Below are positions 9,665 through 19,235 of a stretch of DNA of 33,690 nt, in pieces (the stretch's first letter is position 1; each line of letters begins with the position of its first letter). The stretch spans positions 1-33,690 of the forward strand of contig JAJJLU010003747.1 in NCBI GenBank assembly GCA_023807065.1, given 5' to 3'. The notes below the pieces were generated by a model, which was given only the letters and a program-made list of their open reading frames with translations, made no database searches and was not told the DNA's origin. The DNA is from Isotricha intestinalis. Taxonomy: Eukaryota > Ciliophora > Litostomatea > Vestibuliferida > Isotrichidae. The translations under genes and the position numbers were made by a program.

Positions 9665-9745
9665 TAAATATTTTTTAAAAATTAACATTAAATATTTTAA
9701 AAATTTTTTTACTTAATATTTAAAAGAAATAAAATATTTAAAATA

Positions 9746-10777
9746 TTAATTAATTAATTGTTCCATAATTTCATCATTAATATTTTTTTCTTTAAGTTCT
9801 TCATATTCAAAACCAAATTTATCTAAATTTTGAATTTTAATTTTAATATTAAATCCTTCATTAAATAATTGATTAACAGTTAAATTTTTTCCAATGTCTT
9901 TAAATATAATCATTAAATCAGAGAAATTTTGAGCTTGGAAAATTTTTTCTTGATTTAACTTTAATAAAGCAAGAGAAATCCTATAAATAATTTTAAAATT
10001 ATTTTCAAATAAAAAAATATCTAAAATCCTTAAGAAAACATCATAATGAACATCTAAAAAAAATAAAGTTAAAAACCATTGTCTTGCATAATAATCAGGT
10101 AAAATTTTCCATTTTTTTAAAGTATAATAAATTTTAGGGAAAATAGACTTTAATAACTTTAATAATTTAAAATAAGATTTCTTTAATTCTGGAAAATCAT
10201 TTTGAAAATAACCTTTCATATTATATTTATCCATTAAACTTTTCATCATCCAAAAAGAACTTTCTTCATTCATATAACTTAAAAAAATTGCACATAAGAA
10301 ACTCATTCCTTGAACATAACCAGTTTCACTTTGATTTGAAAAAGTTGATAAAACATTATATAAGTTTTTTTGTCCTAAGGAAAATTTATTTTTAAAAAAA
10401 GTAGAATGTGATGTTCTAAATAAATCTTTTATTATATCTTCTTCATTTTTATTCTCTAAATTTTTATTATTTAGTTTATATTCATTATATTTATTTTTTA
10501 TATTTTCCTTATTTATTAATCCAAATTTTTGCCATAAATATCCTCTTAAATTATCAGGAATTCCTAAACGAATTAATTTTTTTAATTCTTTTTTTTTTGT
10601 TAATGTATATTCTTCGTAATTTATTATTATTTCATTCCATTTGTTATATAAAGATTTTTCTAAATAATAATTATTTATTTTTTTTTTTTTTAAATGTTTA
10701 TTTATTTTTTTCCCAGGTGATAATGATTTTGTTATTTTATATTGAGGAGTATATAAAGTTTTTTTCTCATAATTCAT
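9746..10777 (-). CDS. TBC-domain Rab GTPase-activating protein
   Basis: Probable Rab-GAP, accelerating GTP hydrolysis by a Rab and so ending a membrane-trafficking signal. The 343 residues are essentially one TBC domain. RLGIPDNLRGYLWQKF (about 70-85) is the entry motif. IIKDLFRT carries the arginine finger (R121) and GYVQGM the glutamine finger (Q156); both catalytic residues are kept, so it should be active. QWFLTLFFLDVHYDVFLRIL (about 233-252) corresponds to the SWFLTLF...RIWD family segment. The N-terminal 40 residues are basic. It converges on the polycystin gene (81 bases between stops) and diverges from the next gene across 62 bases. The Rab substrate cannot be told. Confidence 0.92.
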   Translation of the reverse strand: MNYEKKTLYTPQYKITKSLSPGKKINKHLKKKKINNYYLEKSLYNKWNEIIINYEEYTLTKKKELKKLIRLGIPDNLRGYLWQKFGLINKENIKNKYNEYKLNNKNLENKNEEDIIKDLFRTSHSTFFKNKFSLGQKNLYNVLSTFSNQSETGYVQGMSFLCAIFLSYMNEESSFWMMKSLMDKYNMKGYFQNDFPELKKSYFKLLKLLKSIFPKIYYTLKKWKILPDYYARQWFLTLFFLDVHYDVFLRILDIFLFENNFKIIYRISLALLKLNQEKIFQAQNFSDLMIIFKDIGKNLTVNQLFNEGFNIKIKIQNLDKFGFEYEELKEKNINDEIMEQLIN

Positions 10778-10839
10778 TTATTATTATTTTTTTTTTAAAT
10801 TATTTACTATAATTATTTTTATTCTTATTTTTTAAAAAA
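10778..10839. promoter_or_regulatory. Short divergent intergenic region (shared promoter candidate)
   Basis: Only 62 bases separate the start codons of the TBC gene (-) and the next + strand gene, so both promoters and 5' leaders must fit here or overlap coding sequence. It is T-rich then A-rich with no GC content to speak of and no recognisable box. Confidence 0.4.
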
Positions 10840-11547
10840 ATGAAAATGATAAAGAAAAATTATTTAAATTCAAATTTATGTTTATCTTCAATATTTAATC
10901 AAGGTAATTTATCTGAAAGAATAAATAAAAAAGAAAACAATAAAAGGAATAATAAATCAATTAATAAATATAATTCAATTAATAAAAATTCAATAGCTAA
11001 AAATTTTAGTATAAAGAAAGGAAATAAAGATTTAAAACAATTATCTTTTAGTACTTTAAAAACAAAATTACTTTTATCACAGAATAATTTATCATCATAT
11101 AGGAATTCATATAATAAAAAAAAAATAATGTTATATCCAAATATTAATTATACAAAAAAAATAATATTAAATAATAATAATTTAGAAAATAATTCAAATT
11201 CTCAAATTGATTATTCACATACTTCAATTAATAAAATATCAAATTCCAAAATTTCTTTTGATAATAATAGTTATTATCAATCTGAAAATAATAAAAATGA
11301 TTGTTCTGAACCAATAAAAAGAAGTAAAAAGATTATAATATTTCAAAAAAACAATTCTGAAAAAAATACAACTAATACTACAAATAATAATTATTTATTT
11401 AATGATTTATTTAATATTAATTCACCTGAAGATTATCATTTTTTAAACGTTAAAATTTTACAAAAAAAAAAAAAATTAATTTATAAATTTGAAAATATAA
11501 AAGAAATAAATAATAATGATATAATACAAATGGGAGAAAATATTTAA
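10840..11547 (+). CDS. Hypothetical Asn/Lys/Ser-rich protein
   Basis: Unrecognised 235-residue protein of low complexity: Asn, Lys, Ser and Ile make up most of it. No membrane helix, signal peptide or known motif is visible. Two start codons (10840 and 10846) are close together; the first is annotated. The C-terminal 60 residues (LFNDLFNINSPEDYHFLN and the following Lys-rich strand) are the least repetitive part. It is probably real because the frame is open for 236 codons in a genome where stops are frequent in non-coding DNA, and it sits in a regular divergent layout. It could be a basic disordered adaptor, but no function can be given. Confidence 0.6.
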   Translation: MKMIKKNYLNSNLCLSSIFNQGNLSERINKKENNKRNNKSINKYNSINKNSIAKNFSIKKGNKDLKQLSFSTLKTKLLLSQNNLSSYRNSYNKKKIMLYPNINYTKKIILNNNNLENNSNSQIDYSHTSINKISNSKISFDNNSYYQSENNKNDCSEPIKRSKKIIIFQKNNSEKNTTNTTNNNYLFNDLFNINSPEDYHFLNVKILQKKKKLIYKFENIKEINNNDIIQMGENI

Positions 11548-11690
11548 AGAATAATACATTTAATAATTTAAATATAAATAAAAAATGCATAAATTATTAT
11601 ATTAGTTAATTATACTTTAATAAAAAAAAAAGTTTTTAATTATAATATATTATCGCATTAAAAAATATAATTTAATTATTTTATAAAATA

Positions 11691-14168
11691 ATGGAAAATG
11701 ATTTTATAATCTCATCAAATAATAATCAAGAAAATTTTTATCCAATAATAAATAAAAAACAAATTTTATTAGATTGGATAAATACTATTGATGAACCTCA
11801 TTGTTTAATTGTAAATGAAATTAAAGATTTATTTAATGGAAGAGTTTTAATTGAATTATTAAGGCATTTATTAAAATTGAAAAATGCAAAAAATTTATTA
11901 AGTGAATTAAATTTAAGATTAAATTTAATTAAAAATAATAATCCTTATCATATTTTATTTATATCTATTGATTTTTTTTCTAAAATTTGTGATAATGAAA
12001 ATGCTTTTTATTTAAGTAATTTAAAACAAGATATTAATAATTTTTTCCAGGATGAAAGTTATTTTATTGATTTAATTTCAATTATTAAAAATATATATGA
12101 TGATTATTATAATACACAAATTCAATATCCTGAAAAAGATAATAATGAACGTTTAAACAATTTAAACAATAATATTGAAAATAATTATATACAAGGAAAT
12201 TATAATAATCAAGATAAATTAAAGAACAATAATATAAATAATAATTATAATAAATCAAATAAAGTAGAAGTTAATAAATCAAATATTCCAAAATATAATT
12301 TTAATAAAGAAATAATAAATATTAAAAATAAGAATAATAATAATAATAACAATTTAAATAATCCAGAATTACAATATAATAATTTTTTAGATAATCAAAA
12401 TTATGATAAAGAAGATTTTAATAATAAAAATATAGAATATAATAATAATAAATTACAATATGAAACAATACCAAATAATGATTTTAATTATGAAAAATAT
12501 TTGAATAATAATTCAATAGATAATAAAAAAGAAAATACATTTGAAGATAATATAGATAATAATTATAGATTTAATTCTCAAAAAAAATTGAAAATATCTC
12601 CTTTATTAAGTGAAGAATATATTCCAAAAATAAATGAAAATAAATTAAGAACTATTCAGAATAAAAATAACATTATAAAAGAAAAGAATAATAAAGAAAG
12701 GAATAAATCAAATAAACTAAAAAATAAAATATTAAACAATAATATTTATCTCTCTGAAAATATTCCTAATTATAGAAATGAAAATATAAAAGAAGAAAAA
12801 GAAATTAATCAAATATATAATATTAATAAATTAAATTTTAATAAAGAAAATTATATAAACATGACAAGGGGAATTGAAAAAAAAAATAATAATTATCATA
12901 TTGATATTAAAAATATAACATTTAATTATTTTAAATTTTTAAAATTAACAGAACCAATAGTAGAAATTTCATATAATGATATAATTAAATATAAACCATT
13001 TTCAAATGAAAATAATAATTTATTATTTAATAATCATCAATTAATTTTAGATAATATTAACTTTAATAATAATAATTATATAAAAGAAAAAGAAGAAAAA
13101 AAAAATATAATAAGTAAATCTCAAAAATATTTAATTAAGGATAATAATAATAAAATATTAAAACCTTTAAAAAACAAAAATGAAAAAGTAAACACAGAAA
13201 ATAATTCAAAAAGCTCAAATACAAATTTAATATCAAATAATTTAAAAAAGAAAATTTATTCTTGGTTAATTGATTTAAATATAATTAAAGAAAAAATAAT
13301 AAAAATAGAAGATATTCCTAATTTATTTTCAAATGGGATTTTATTTTGTGATTTAATAAATAGATTAGAAGGTAAAAATGAAACAATTAAAGGAATAATA
13401 AGAAAAATAAAAACAAAATCAGATGTTCAAGTAAATATAAATAAGTTCTTAAGTTATTTAAGAAATATAGAAAAATTTCCTTCTAGAAATTTATGGAATA
13501 ATAAAGAAATTTTTAATGGAAATGAAAAAGTAATTTTTGAATTATTAGAAGATTTATGTAATTATTATTCAAACTTTTTATTTAAAAAAAATAATGATAG
13601 AACAAAGAGTAAAAATAATAAAATTAATAATGAAAATAATAACTTTTATATAAATGAAGAAATTTTTAATTTTGATAATATTAGTAATATTACATTAGCA
13701 AAGAATAATAAAAATAATAAAAATAATATAAAAAATAATATTTTAAATATTTCTAATTCAGTTTATTCAAATATTAATACTAATAATTTTAATCATTTAA
13801 ATGATAAAGACGAAGAAATGTTTAATTTAAATTTAAATTTAAAGAAACCAATTTATAGACAAAAAAGAAATAAAAATGAGAATCAAGAGAAAAAAAAAAA
13901 AATTAATAAAATAAGTTCTTTAACTATATTATCTAATATAAAAGATATGACAAATTCAACAATAAATAATTCTTATTTAACTACTTCTAAAAAATATAAT
14001 AATAATAATAATTCTTGTTTTATTTTATTTGAAAAAGAAAGTGCTAAAAAAATGAGAAATGAAATAGAAAAAATTAATAATCAATATTCTGAGTTTTTAA
14101 AAAATAATCCAAGTATAAATCATGAAAATAAATCTAATTCAATGTTAATGAATTTAATTATGTCTTAA
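11691..14168 (+). CDS. Protein with two calponin-homology-like domains joined by a long Asn-rich linker
   Basis: Probable actin- or microtubule-associated protein, 825 residues. An N-terminal CH-like domain covers about 22-138 (KQILLDWINTID, LFNGRVLIELLRHLL). A more convincing CH domain lies at about 516-630: LKKKIYSWLIDLNIIKE, then LFSNGILFCDLINRLEGK, SYLRNIEKFPSRNLW and VIFELLEDLCNYYSN, with the W...L, G..L..L...L and final helix patterns of the family. Residues 150-510 form a linker dominated by Asn and Lys, and the last 190 residues are again disordered. CH domains usually bind F-actin, microtubules or signalling partners; a CH fold far downstream of another, not a tandem actin-binding pair, argues against an alpha-actinin-like role. 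The gene is on + with 143 bases upstream. Confidence 0.8.
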   Translation: MENDFIISSNNNQENFYPIINKKQILLDWINTIDEPHCLIVNEIKDLFNGRVLIELLRHLLKLKNAKNLLSELNLRLNLIKNNNPYHILFISIDFFSKICDNENAFYLSNLKQDINNFFQDESYFIDLISIIKNIYDDYYNTQIQYPEKDNNERLNNLNNNIENNYIQGNYNNQDKLKNNNINNNYNKSNKVEVNKSNIPKYNFNKEIINIKNKNNNNNNNLNNPELQYNNFLDNQNYDKEDFNNKNIEYNNNKLQYETIPNNDFNYEKYLNNNSIDNKKENTFEDNIDNNYRFNSQKKLKISPLLSEEYIPKINENKLRTIQNKNNIIKEKNNKERNKSNKLKNKILNNNIYLSENIPNYRNENIKEEKEINQIYNINKLNFNKENYINMTRGIEKKNNNYHIDIKNITFNYFKFLKLTEPIVEISYNDIIKYKPFSNENNNLLFNNHQLILDNINFNNNNYIKEKEEKKNIISKSQKYLIKDNNNKILKPLKNKNEKVNTENNSKSSNTNLISNNLKKKIYSWLIDLNIIKEKIIKIEDIPNLFSNGILFCDLINRLEGKNETIKGIIRKIKTKSDVQVNINKFLSYLRNIEKFPSRNLWNNKEIFNGNEKVIFELLEDLCNYYSNFLFKKNNDRTKSKNNKINNENNNFYINEEIFNFDNISNITLAKNNKNNKNNIKNNILNISNSVYSNINTNNFNHLNDKDEEMFNLNLNLKKPIYRQKRNKNENQEKKKKINKISSLTILSNIKDMTNSTINNSYLTTSKKYNNNNNSCFILFEKESAKKMRNEIEKINNQYSEFLKNNPSINHENKSNSMLMNLIMS

Positions 14169-14504
14169 TTTTTAAAATTTTTATTTATTTTTTTTTTTAA
14201 TTTTAATTTCAGAAATTTAATAATTGAATGAATATAATTTTTATTATTTTTTAAATGAATATCAAATTATTTTGATGTATGTTATATTTTTAAAAGATAT
14301 AATGTTAAATATCAATAATAAAAAAGTTTGAATTAAATATAAATAAAATAGATTCAAATTTTACAAAATCTTTAATAAATGAAATGAATATTTTTTTATT
14401 TTTTAATTTATTATTAATGTAATTTTATTCTTTTATTGGTTAAAATCTGATTGACTTTTTTTATATTTTAAAAGATTATTTTTTATAATTTTTTTTTTAA
14501 GAAT
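14169..14504. other. Gene-free interval
   Basis: 336 bases of A/T-rich DNA between two + strand genes. Several ATGs open only tiny frames. A GTATGT at about 14277 resembles an intron donor but no flanking open exon supports it. I see no RNA gene. Confidence 0.5.
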
Positions 14505-14705
14505 ATGAATACGAAAGAAGAAGAAGATTTTATTTATATATCAAAAAAGAAATTAAGTTCTTGTTTTTTACAAATTGATTCTTCAATAAATAATAATTCA
14601 GAAAATATATCTAATCAAGAAGAAGATTCATTTACTAAAATTCCTATTGTTAAATTTTCAAATGTTCAGAATAAATATAAAGAAATTTTAAGAAATAAAT
14701 TATAA
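14505..14705 (+). CDS. Small hypothetical protein (66 residues)
   Basis: Short ORF encoding an acidic-then-basic polypeptide (MNTKEEEDFIYISKKK at the start, VQNKYKEILRNKL at the end). Its amino acid mix and codons resemble the neighbouring real genes and it has more G/C than the flanking spacer, which favours a real small gene or the last exon of a longer one. A T-run followed by AAG just before the ATG could be a splice acceptor. No homologue is recognised. Confidence 0.4.
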   Translation: MNTKEEEDFIYISKKKLSSCFLQIDSSINNNSENISNQEEDSFTKIPIVKFSNVQNKYKEILRNKL

Positions 14706-14710
14706 ATAAT

Positions 14711-14759
14711 GATAAAAAATTATCTTAAAACATTAATTTTAATTTACAAAGATTAATGT
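14711..14759. other. Two small hairpins between convergent genes
   Basis: GATAA/TTATC (14711-14715 with 14720-14724) and ACATTAAT/ATTAATGT (14730-14737 with 14752-14759) can form stems just after the small ORF, in the 267-base spacer where it converges on DRC7. They may mark transcript 3' ends, but such palindromes are common by chance in this composition. Confidence 0.25.
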
Positions 14760-14972
14760 AAATATTCAATTTAACAGAGTGATTAAATTATAAGTTATTA
14801 AATAGTATAATCAAGTAATTAATTTTTTTATTATTATAGATTAATTTATCTTTATTAAACTAAAAATTATTTTTTTTTTATTAAAAACATGAAACATTAA
14901 AATTATATTTTTTAAAAGAAAAAAATTTTAAATTTTTAAAAATTTTTAATCCCAATAATAAAAAAAATAAAA

Positions 14973-17516
14973 TTATTCCTTAGCAAAATTTTCATCCATT
15001 TTTTCTAATAATTCATTTAATTCTTCCATTATTTTAGTAATATGTTTATGACTTCTTTGATAAATAATATTAATTTTTCTTTGAATTTCATTAACTTCTA
15101 AATTATGTTTATCAATTTCTTCCTTAGAATAAGTTTCTTTATTTTTAAAGCTTTCAATTTTATTTTGTAAATTAGTAACTTGTTCTTTTAGTAATTGTTG
15201 TAAAACATTAGTAACAGTAGTTTTTTCATCTTTAAAAGCTTTAATAATATCTTCTTTAATTTTTTCAGGTTCTTCTCCTTTTTCCATTTTTTCTTTTTGA
15301 ATTTGTAAAAAGTGATTAATTCTATCGAAGCTTTGTTGATTTCCAGTATAATCATTTTTATCTTTATCTCTTTCATCTTCATCTAACATATTATCTAAAT
15401 CGAAAATATTTTTTTCTAAAATAGGAATTTCGAAATTTTCTTTTTCATATAATTTCTTATTATTATCAGTTGCTAATCTTCTATTATCAGAAATTCTTTT
15501 TAAGAATTGAATACTTTCAATATAATTTTTATTATAAGCATCTTCAATTTTTTTAAAATCTTCAATATATTGTGATTTTTTAGCAAAAATATTTCTTTTC
15601 CATATTTCTCTATCATCATCCATTTTCTTCGAATCATCTTTATCTCCATTTGATAAGCTTTCATCTTCAAAAGAAAAAATATCTGGTTTACTTAAGATTT
15701 TACCCTTTCCATAATGATTAATTACTTGAATTTGAGTTCCTTTATCATCAAACTTATAAGATAATTTAAATATTTGTCCTTCAGGATTTAACATAGGATT
15801 AAAATTAGTTTTTTGAGTAAATTTAGTTATTAATATTTTCTTATCATATAAAGGAGAATCAATTGAAAATCTATATGATTTTGTTGTTTGTTTAGAATCT
15901 TTATCTAATAATATTTTTCTTTCAAATACTTTATCATCTCTACTTTCGTATTTATGTAATATTTTCTCACCGAATATTTCTTCTCTGTAAATTATTCCTG
16001 TTTCGAAATTAGTAGGATAAAAAATTATTTTTTTATAACTTGCTTCTACTTCTTCTACTTCTTTCCAATGCCAAATTTGACCTGGTAAATAATAATCAAT
16101 TGTTTTATGTTCATAAGGATAATATATTTTCTTATATAATTTATCACCTCTATTCCTATATCTATGTTCTACACTCATTAATAAAAATCTTGCGAAATCT
16201 TTATAATTATATATTTTCATTATTAATCCATCTGTTTGACTAAAAGGAGCAAATTTTTCCACTTTGGTTTTTTCATAGAAATAAACTTGAGTTTGAGTAG
16301 GTGATCTTTCGTTATATTTTTGTAAAGGAATAATAATTCTATTAGGCCATGGAGGTGGCATGTCTAAAACTTCTTTATTTTTTTCTTCTTCATTATTATT
16401 ATTTAAATTTAAATTATTGAAATTATTATCTTCTTCTTTTTTTTCTTCTTCACCTTCACCTTCATTAACAACTTCTTCTTCAATTTCACCTACTTCTTCT
16501 CCTTCTTTTGAATTTAACATAACATATTCCCAATTAGTTGCTTTACTTGTATTCCAATCAATTTCATTTACTGGTTTTTCCATATGTAAATTTATATAAA
16601 AATTATAATTATTAAACATTGCATCGACTTGTTCATAAGGAGAATTTTTCACATCATATAATCTTCCTGTTGAAGGTTCAATAAATATCATTTCTCTTTT
16701 TAAACTTTTATCCTCATTTCTACTTGTTAATTTTAATAAAACCCAAGAATGAATTCTTCTATGTTTAAAAGGATCATTTCTTTCAAATTCAGGCATATCA
16801 TCATCAATAACAGTATTTTTTATAAAATCTTCTTTTTCTTTTTCTTCTCTTTCTTTTTTTTCATCTAAATCAAACTGACTGAAAATAGGAACTTTATCTT
16901 TAATAGTAGGTTGAATATCATCTTGTTTTTCTTCTAAATCAGGTTCAATAATCCTTATATCATCAGGCATTTCAGGAGGAGATAACCTAGTTTCATCTTT
17001 AGAAGTAATAAATCGAGGAGCTTTTCCATAAACAACATAAGCATTGTATCCAGCTCCAATAAGAAGTGATGCTGTAACAATAGAAAGATCAAATGAATCT
17101 CCTATTTGCCACTTAACTACATTATCAGGAGCAGGGATGAACTTCGGGAATTCAGTTGGAGGGTTTAATTCTTCATATTCGAAAAATTCAGAAATAAATT
17201 TAGCACATTTTTTATAATCATATAATTCAGGATAGGGAACTTTCGTAGGACGAACTGTTGTACATATAAATTTGTATTTGCCACATTCGTTTTGAGGATA
17301 TAGTAATATTTCTCTTTTTGGATCGTAGGTTAAACCAAATTCTTTTTTAAATTGAATTACGTGTTCTAATATTAATTCTTCTTTTAATGTGTTTTCTTTA
17401 TAGGAATTTGGGATCACTGGGTTTTGGGCGAATATTTCACAACGCGTTTGCTTTTTTAATTTTAAGAATTCGTTTTCTTCACGTTCTTCATGAGGTGGTG
17501 ATGCTTCTTCGGTCAT
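14973..17516 (-). CDS. DRC7: Dynein regulatory complex subunit 7 (CCDC135/FAP50-like)
   Basis: Component of the nexin-dynein regulatory complex, which links outer doublets in motile cilia and tunes dynein activity. 847 residues against about 870 in human. A transglutaminase-like fold covers roughly 100-310: GDSFDLSIVTASLLIGAGYN then AYVVYG at 139-164, HSWVLL at 256-261 and IFIEPSTGRLYDV near 277-289, followed by FNNYNFYINLHM. The middle contains MPPPWPNRIIIP (386-397) and a repeated-strand region with YYLPGQIWHWKE and YESRDDKVFERK, typical of DRC7. The last 90 residues are coiled coil. The position of a transglutaminase Cys is Ser141 here, so it is probably a non-enzymatic fold. A Glu/Asn-rich insertion lies at 336-380. 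The start is preceded by spacer; codons near the 5' end are unusually C-rich. Presence of DRC7 implies motile cilia. Confidence 0.95.
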   Translation of the reverse strand: MTEEASPPHEEREENEFLKLKKQTRCEIFAQNPVIPNSYKENTLKEELILEHVIQFKKEFGLTYDPKREILLYPQNECGKYKFICTTVRPTKVPYPELYDYKKCAKFISEFFEYEELNPPTEFPKFIPAPDNVVKWQIGDSFDLSIVTASLLIGAGYNAYVVYGKAPRFITSKDETRLSPPEMPDDIRIIEPDLEEKQDDIQPTIKDKVPIFSQFDLDEKKEREEKEKEDFIKNTVIDDDMPEFERNDPFKHRRIHSWVLLKLTSRNEDKSLKREMIFIEPSTGRLYDVKNSPYEQVDAMFNNYNFYINLHMEKPVNEIDWNTSKATNWEYVMLNSKEGEEVGEIEEEVVNEGEGEEEKKEEDNNFNNLNLNNNNEEEKNKEVLDMPPPWPNRIIIPLQKYNERSPTQTQVYFYEKTKVEKFAPFSQTDGLIMKIYNYKDFARFLLMSVEHRYRNRGDKLYKKIYYPYEHKTIDYYLPGQIWHWKEVEEVEASYKKIIFYPTNFETGIIYREEIFGEKILHKYESRDDKVFERKILLDKDSKQTTKSYRFSIDSPLYDKKILITKFTQKTNFNPMLNPEGQIFKLSYKFDDKGTQIQVINHYGKGKILSKPDIFSFEDESLSNGDKDDSKKMDDDREIWKRNIFAKKSQYIEDFKKIEDAYNKNYIESIQFLKRISDNRRLATDNNKKLYEKENFEIPILEKNIFDLDNMLDEDERDKDKNDYTGNQQSFDRINHFLQIQKEKMEKGEEPEKIKEDIIKAFKDEKTTVTNVLQQLLKEQVTNLQNKIESFKNKETYSKEEIDKHNLEVNEIQRKINIIYQRSHKHITKIMEELNELLEKMDENFAKE

Positions 17517-17707
17517 TTTTTTGAATATATATTTTTTATTTTGGATTTTAGTTTTTTTTGGGAGTTATATATTATATTGTTTAATTTATTTTGTTTAATT
17601 TTTTTTTTATTTTTAGTGTTATAAATGGTTTTTATTTTTTTTAATGTTTTGTTTAAATATCTTTGGAATATTTTATTATATTATTGAAATAATATTTTAA
17701 TATTAAT

Positions 17708-18829
17708 TTATTTAATTTCAGGTTTGTTTTTATTAATATGAGTTAATTTATAATAAATTTCTGATTGTTGGAAATATTTATTTGTTTTTTTTTCTTTGTA
17801 ATCACTGTAAATATTATTTCTATGAAGTTTATATAATTCAGAACTTTGAATTAATTTAATATCATAATTATTATTTTGTGTTTCTTTATTTAAGGAATTT
17901 TTATTTCTTTTAATAATTAATTTGGATTTAAACTTTTTATTATTTTTTGAATTATTCATATTTTTATAATAATTATTATTACTATTACAATTAATATTTT
18001 CCTTATTAACAATCCATGAAAAATTAGGTAATTTAATTTTACTTTTGAATTGCATTTTTCTAAAAAAATTTTGATTTTGATTAATAATAGTTTTTTCTTT
18101 CCTAAAAGAACTAAAATTATTATCTTCTTCAGTTAAAAAAATTTGTTTAATATTTCTAGTTTCTAAATTTATTTTCGGAATATGAGAATTAGTTTTTGAA
18201 TTACTTTTTGTTTGAGAAGAATCAGTTTCAATTTCTTTATAATTATTAATATTCATTAAATTTATATTTTCATTATTTTCATTATCAATGATTTCATATT
18301 TATTACTTTTTTCTTCTTTTTTAAAATGATTTATTTTCTCATTTATAAATTTTTTAGTTTTATTTAATTTTTCATAACTTAAATTTTCTGTATCACATAT
18401 AATAAAATTTTCTTTTTTTTTATTTGGAAATAATTCAAAATTTAAATTTGAAATTGAATATTTTTCTTCTGTTTTTTCTTTTGATTTTGTTAAATTATCA
18501 AAGCATATTTTTCCTCCTTTTCTATTTGAAAAATTTTTTTTTAAACATAATTTATTTTTATCTTCTTTTTTTTTAGAAATATTAACTGAATGATTTCTAT
18601 GTTTAAAAGGAATTTTTTTTGAATAATAAGTTGCAAAAGGAGAAATCATTGAAGAATAATTATTTGGAATTAAATTTAAAATATCATTTTCTAAAGTAAA
18701 ACTATTATAAGTAGTCTTTATTTTTTCTTCATCATTGAAAATACTTTTTTTTTCCTCATATTCATTTTTAATTGTTGATAATGTTTTAATGGTTAATCTA
18801 TTATATTTTTCAAAAGACTCCTCGTACAT
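17708..18829 (-). CDS. Hypothetical basic, Asn/Ser/Lys-rich protein
   Basis: Unrecognised 373-residue protein. It is largely of low complexity, with a somewhat conserved-looking N-terminus (NRLTIKTLSTIKNEYEEKK, LENDILNLIPNNYSSMISPF) and C-terminus (LIQSSELYKLHRNNIYSDY). Basic patches (KKIPFKHRNHS, NKKFKSKLIIKRNK) could act as nuclear localisation or nucleic acid/microtubule contacts. No membrane helix or signal peptide is visible. It lies upstream of DRC7 on the same strand, 191 bases away, and diverges from the helicase gene. No function is assigned. Confidence 0.65.
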   Translation of the reverse strand: MYEESFEKYNRLTIKTLSTIKNEYEEKKSIFNDEEKIKTTYNSFTLENDILNLIPNNYSSMISPFATYYSKKIPFKHRNHSVNISKKKEDKNKLCLKKNFSNRKGGKICFDNLTKSKEKTEEKYSISNLNFELFPNKKKENFIICDTENLSYEKLNKTKKFINEKINHFKKEEKSNKYEIIDNENNENINLMNINNYKEIETDSSQTKSNSKTNSHIPKINLETRNIKQIFLTEEDNNFSSFRKEKTIINQNQNFFRKMQFKSKIKLPNFSWIVNKENINCNSNNNYYKNMNNSKNNKKFKSKLIIKRNKNSLNKETQNNNYDIKLIQSSELYKLHRNNIYSDYKEKKTNKYFQQSEIYYKLTHINKNKPEIK

Positions 18830-19235
18830 TTTTTAAAATTTAAATTTTTAAATAATAGAATAATATAAAATTATATATTAAAAGGAATTACTAATTTATA
18901 TAATAATTTAATGAATTTTTGATCACAAGAAATTTTTTATGATTAAATGAAAGGACAAATATTATCTTTATTAAAAAAAAAGATAATTTAAGAATGTATT
19001 TTCAATTTTTAAAGAAAAAATTATATATTTAATTTCCTTTAGAAAGGATTAATTCCTTAATAATAAATAAATCATCAAGTTTAAATCTTGGAATTATATT
19101 AATATTACAAACAATAAATAATTTAGATTCTTCTTTAACATATAAATAAAAAGTAATCTGAATTAAATGGTTTTTAATATGTTATTTAAATTTGAAATAA
19201 TACAATAAAATTAAAAAAAAGTTATCAAATAAAAT
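18830..19235. other. Gene-free divergent interval with a 9-bp hairpin
   Basis: 406 bases between divergent genes, the longest spacer in the window, so it should carry two promoters. ATTATCTTT (18961-18969) pairs perfectly with AAAGATAAT (18979-18987) around a 9-base loop. Further on, CCTTT/AAAGG, AAGGA/TCCTT and TCAAG/CTTGG stems cluster at about 19034-19091 and hint at a structured segment. No promoter box or RNA family is recognised. Confidence 0.4.

Noticed and set aside
9665..9745. Misassembly or fusion of two genes to make the double polycystin
   Set aside because: The frame is open without a stop through 4728 bases, the linker has normal codon usage, and no start context marks unit 2; a fusion artefact would usually break the frame.
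14226..14340. GTATGT at about 14277 as an intron donor linking the CH gene region to the 66-residue ORF
   Set aside because: No open exon flanks it, and the CH gene already has a clear stop.
16360..16599. Ser-rich + strand ORF opposite DRC7
   Set aside because: Antisense shadow of the Glu-rich insertion of DRC7, which has clear homology.
19020..19100. A tRNA-like fold with T-arm TCAAG-TTTAAAT-CTTGG and a possible anticodon loop ATTAATT
   Set aside because: The D arm is missing, the acceptor ends do not pair well, T-loop position 56 is T, and G/C content is far below that of nuclear tRNAs.
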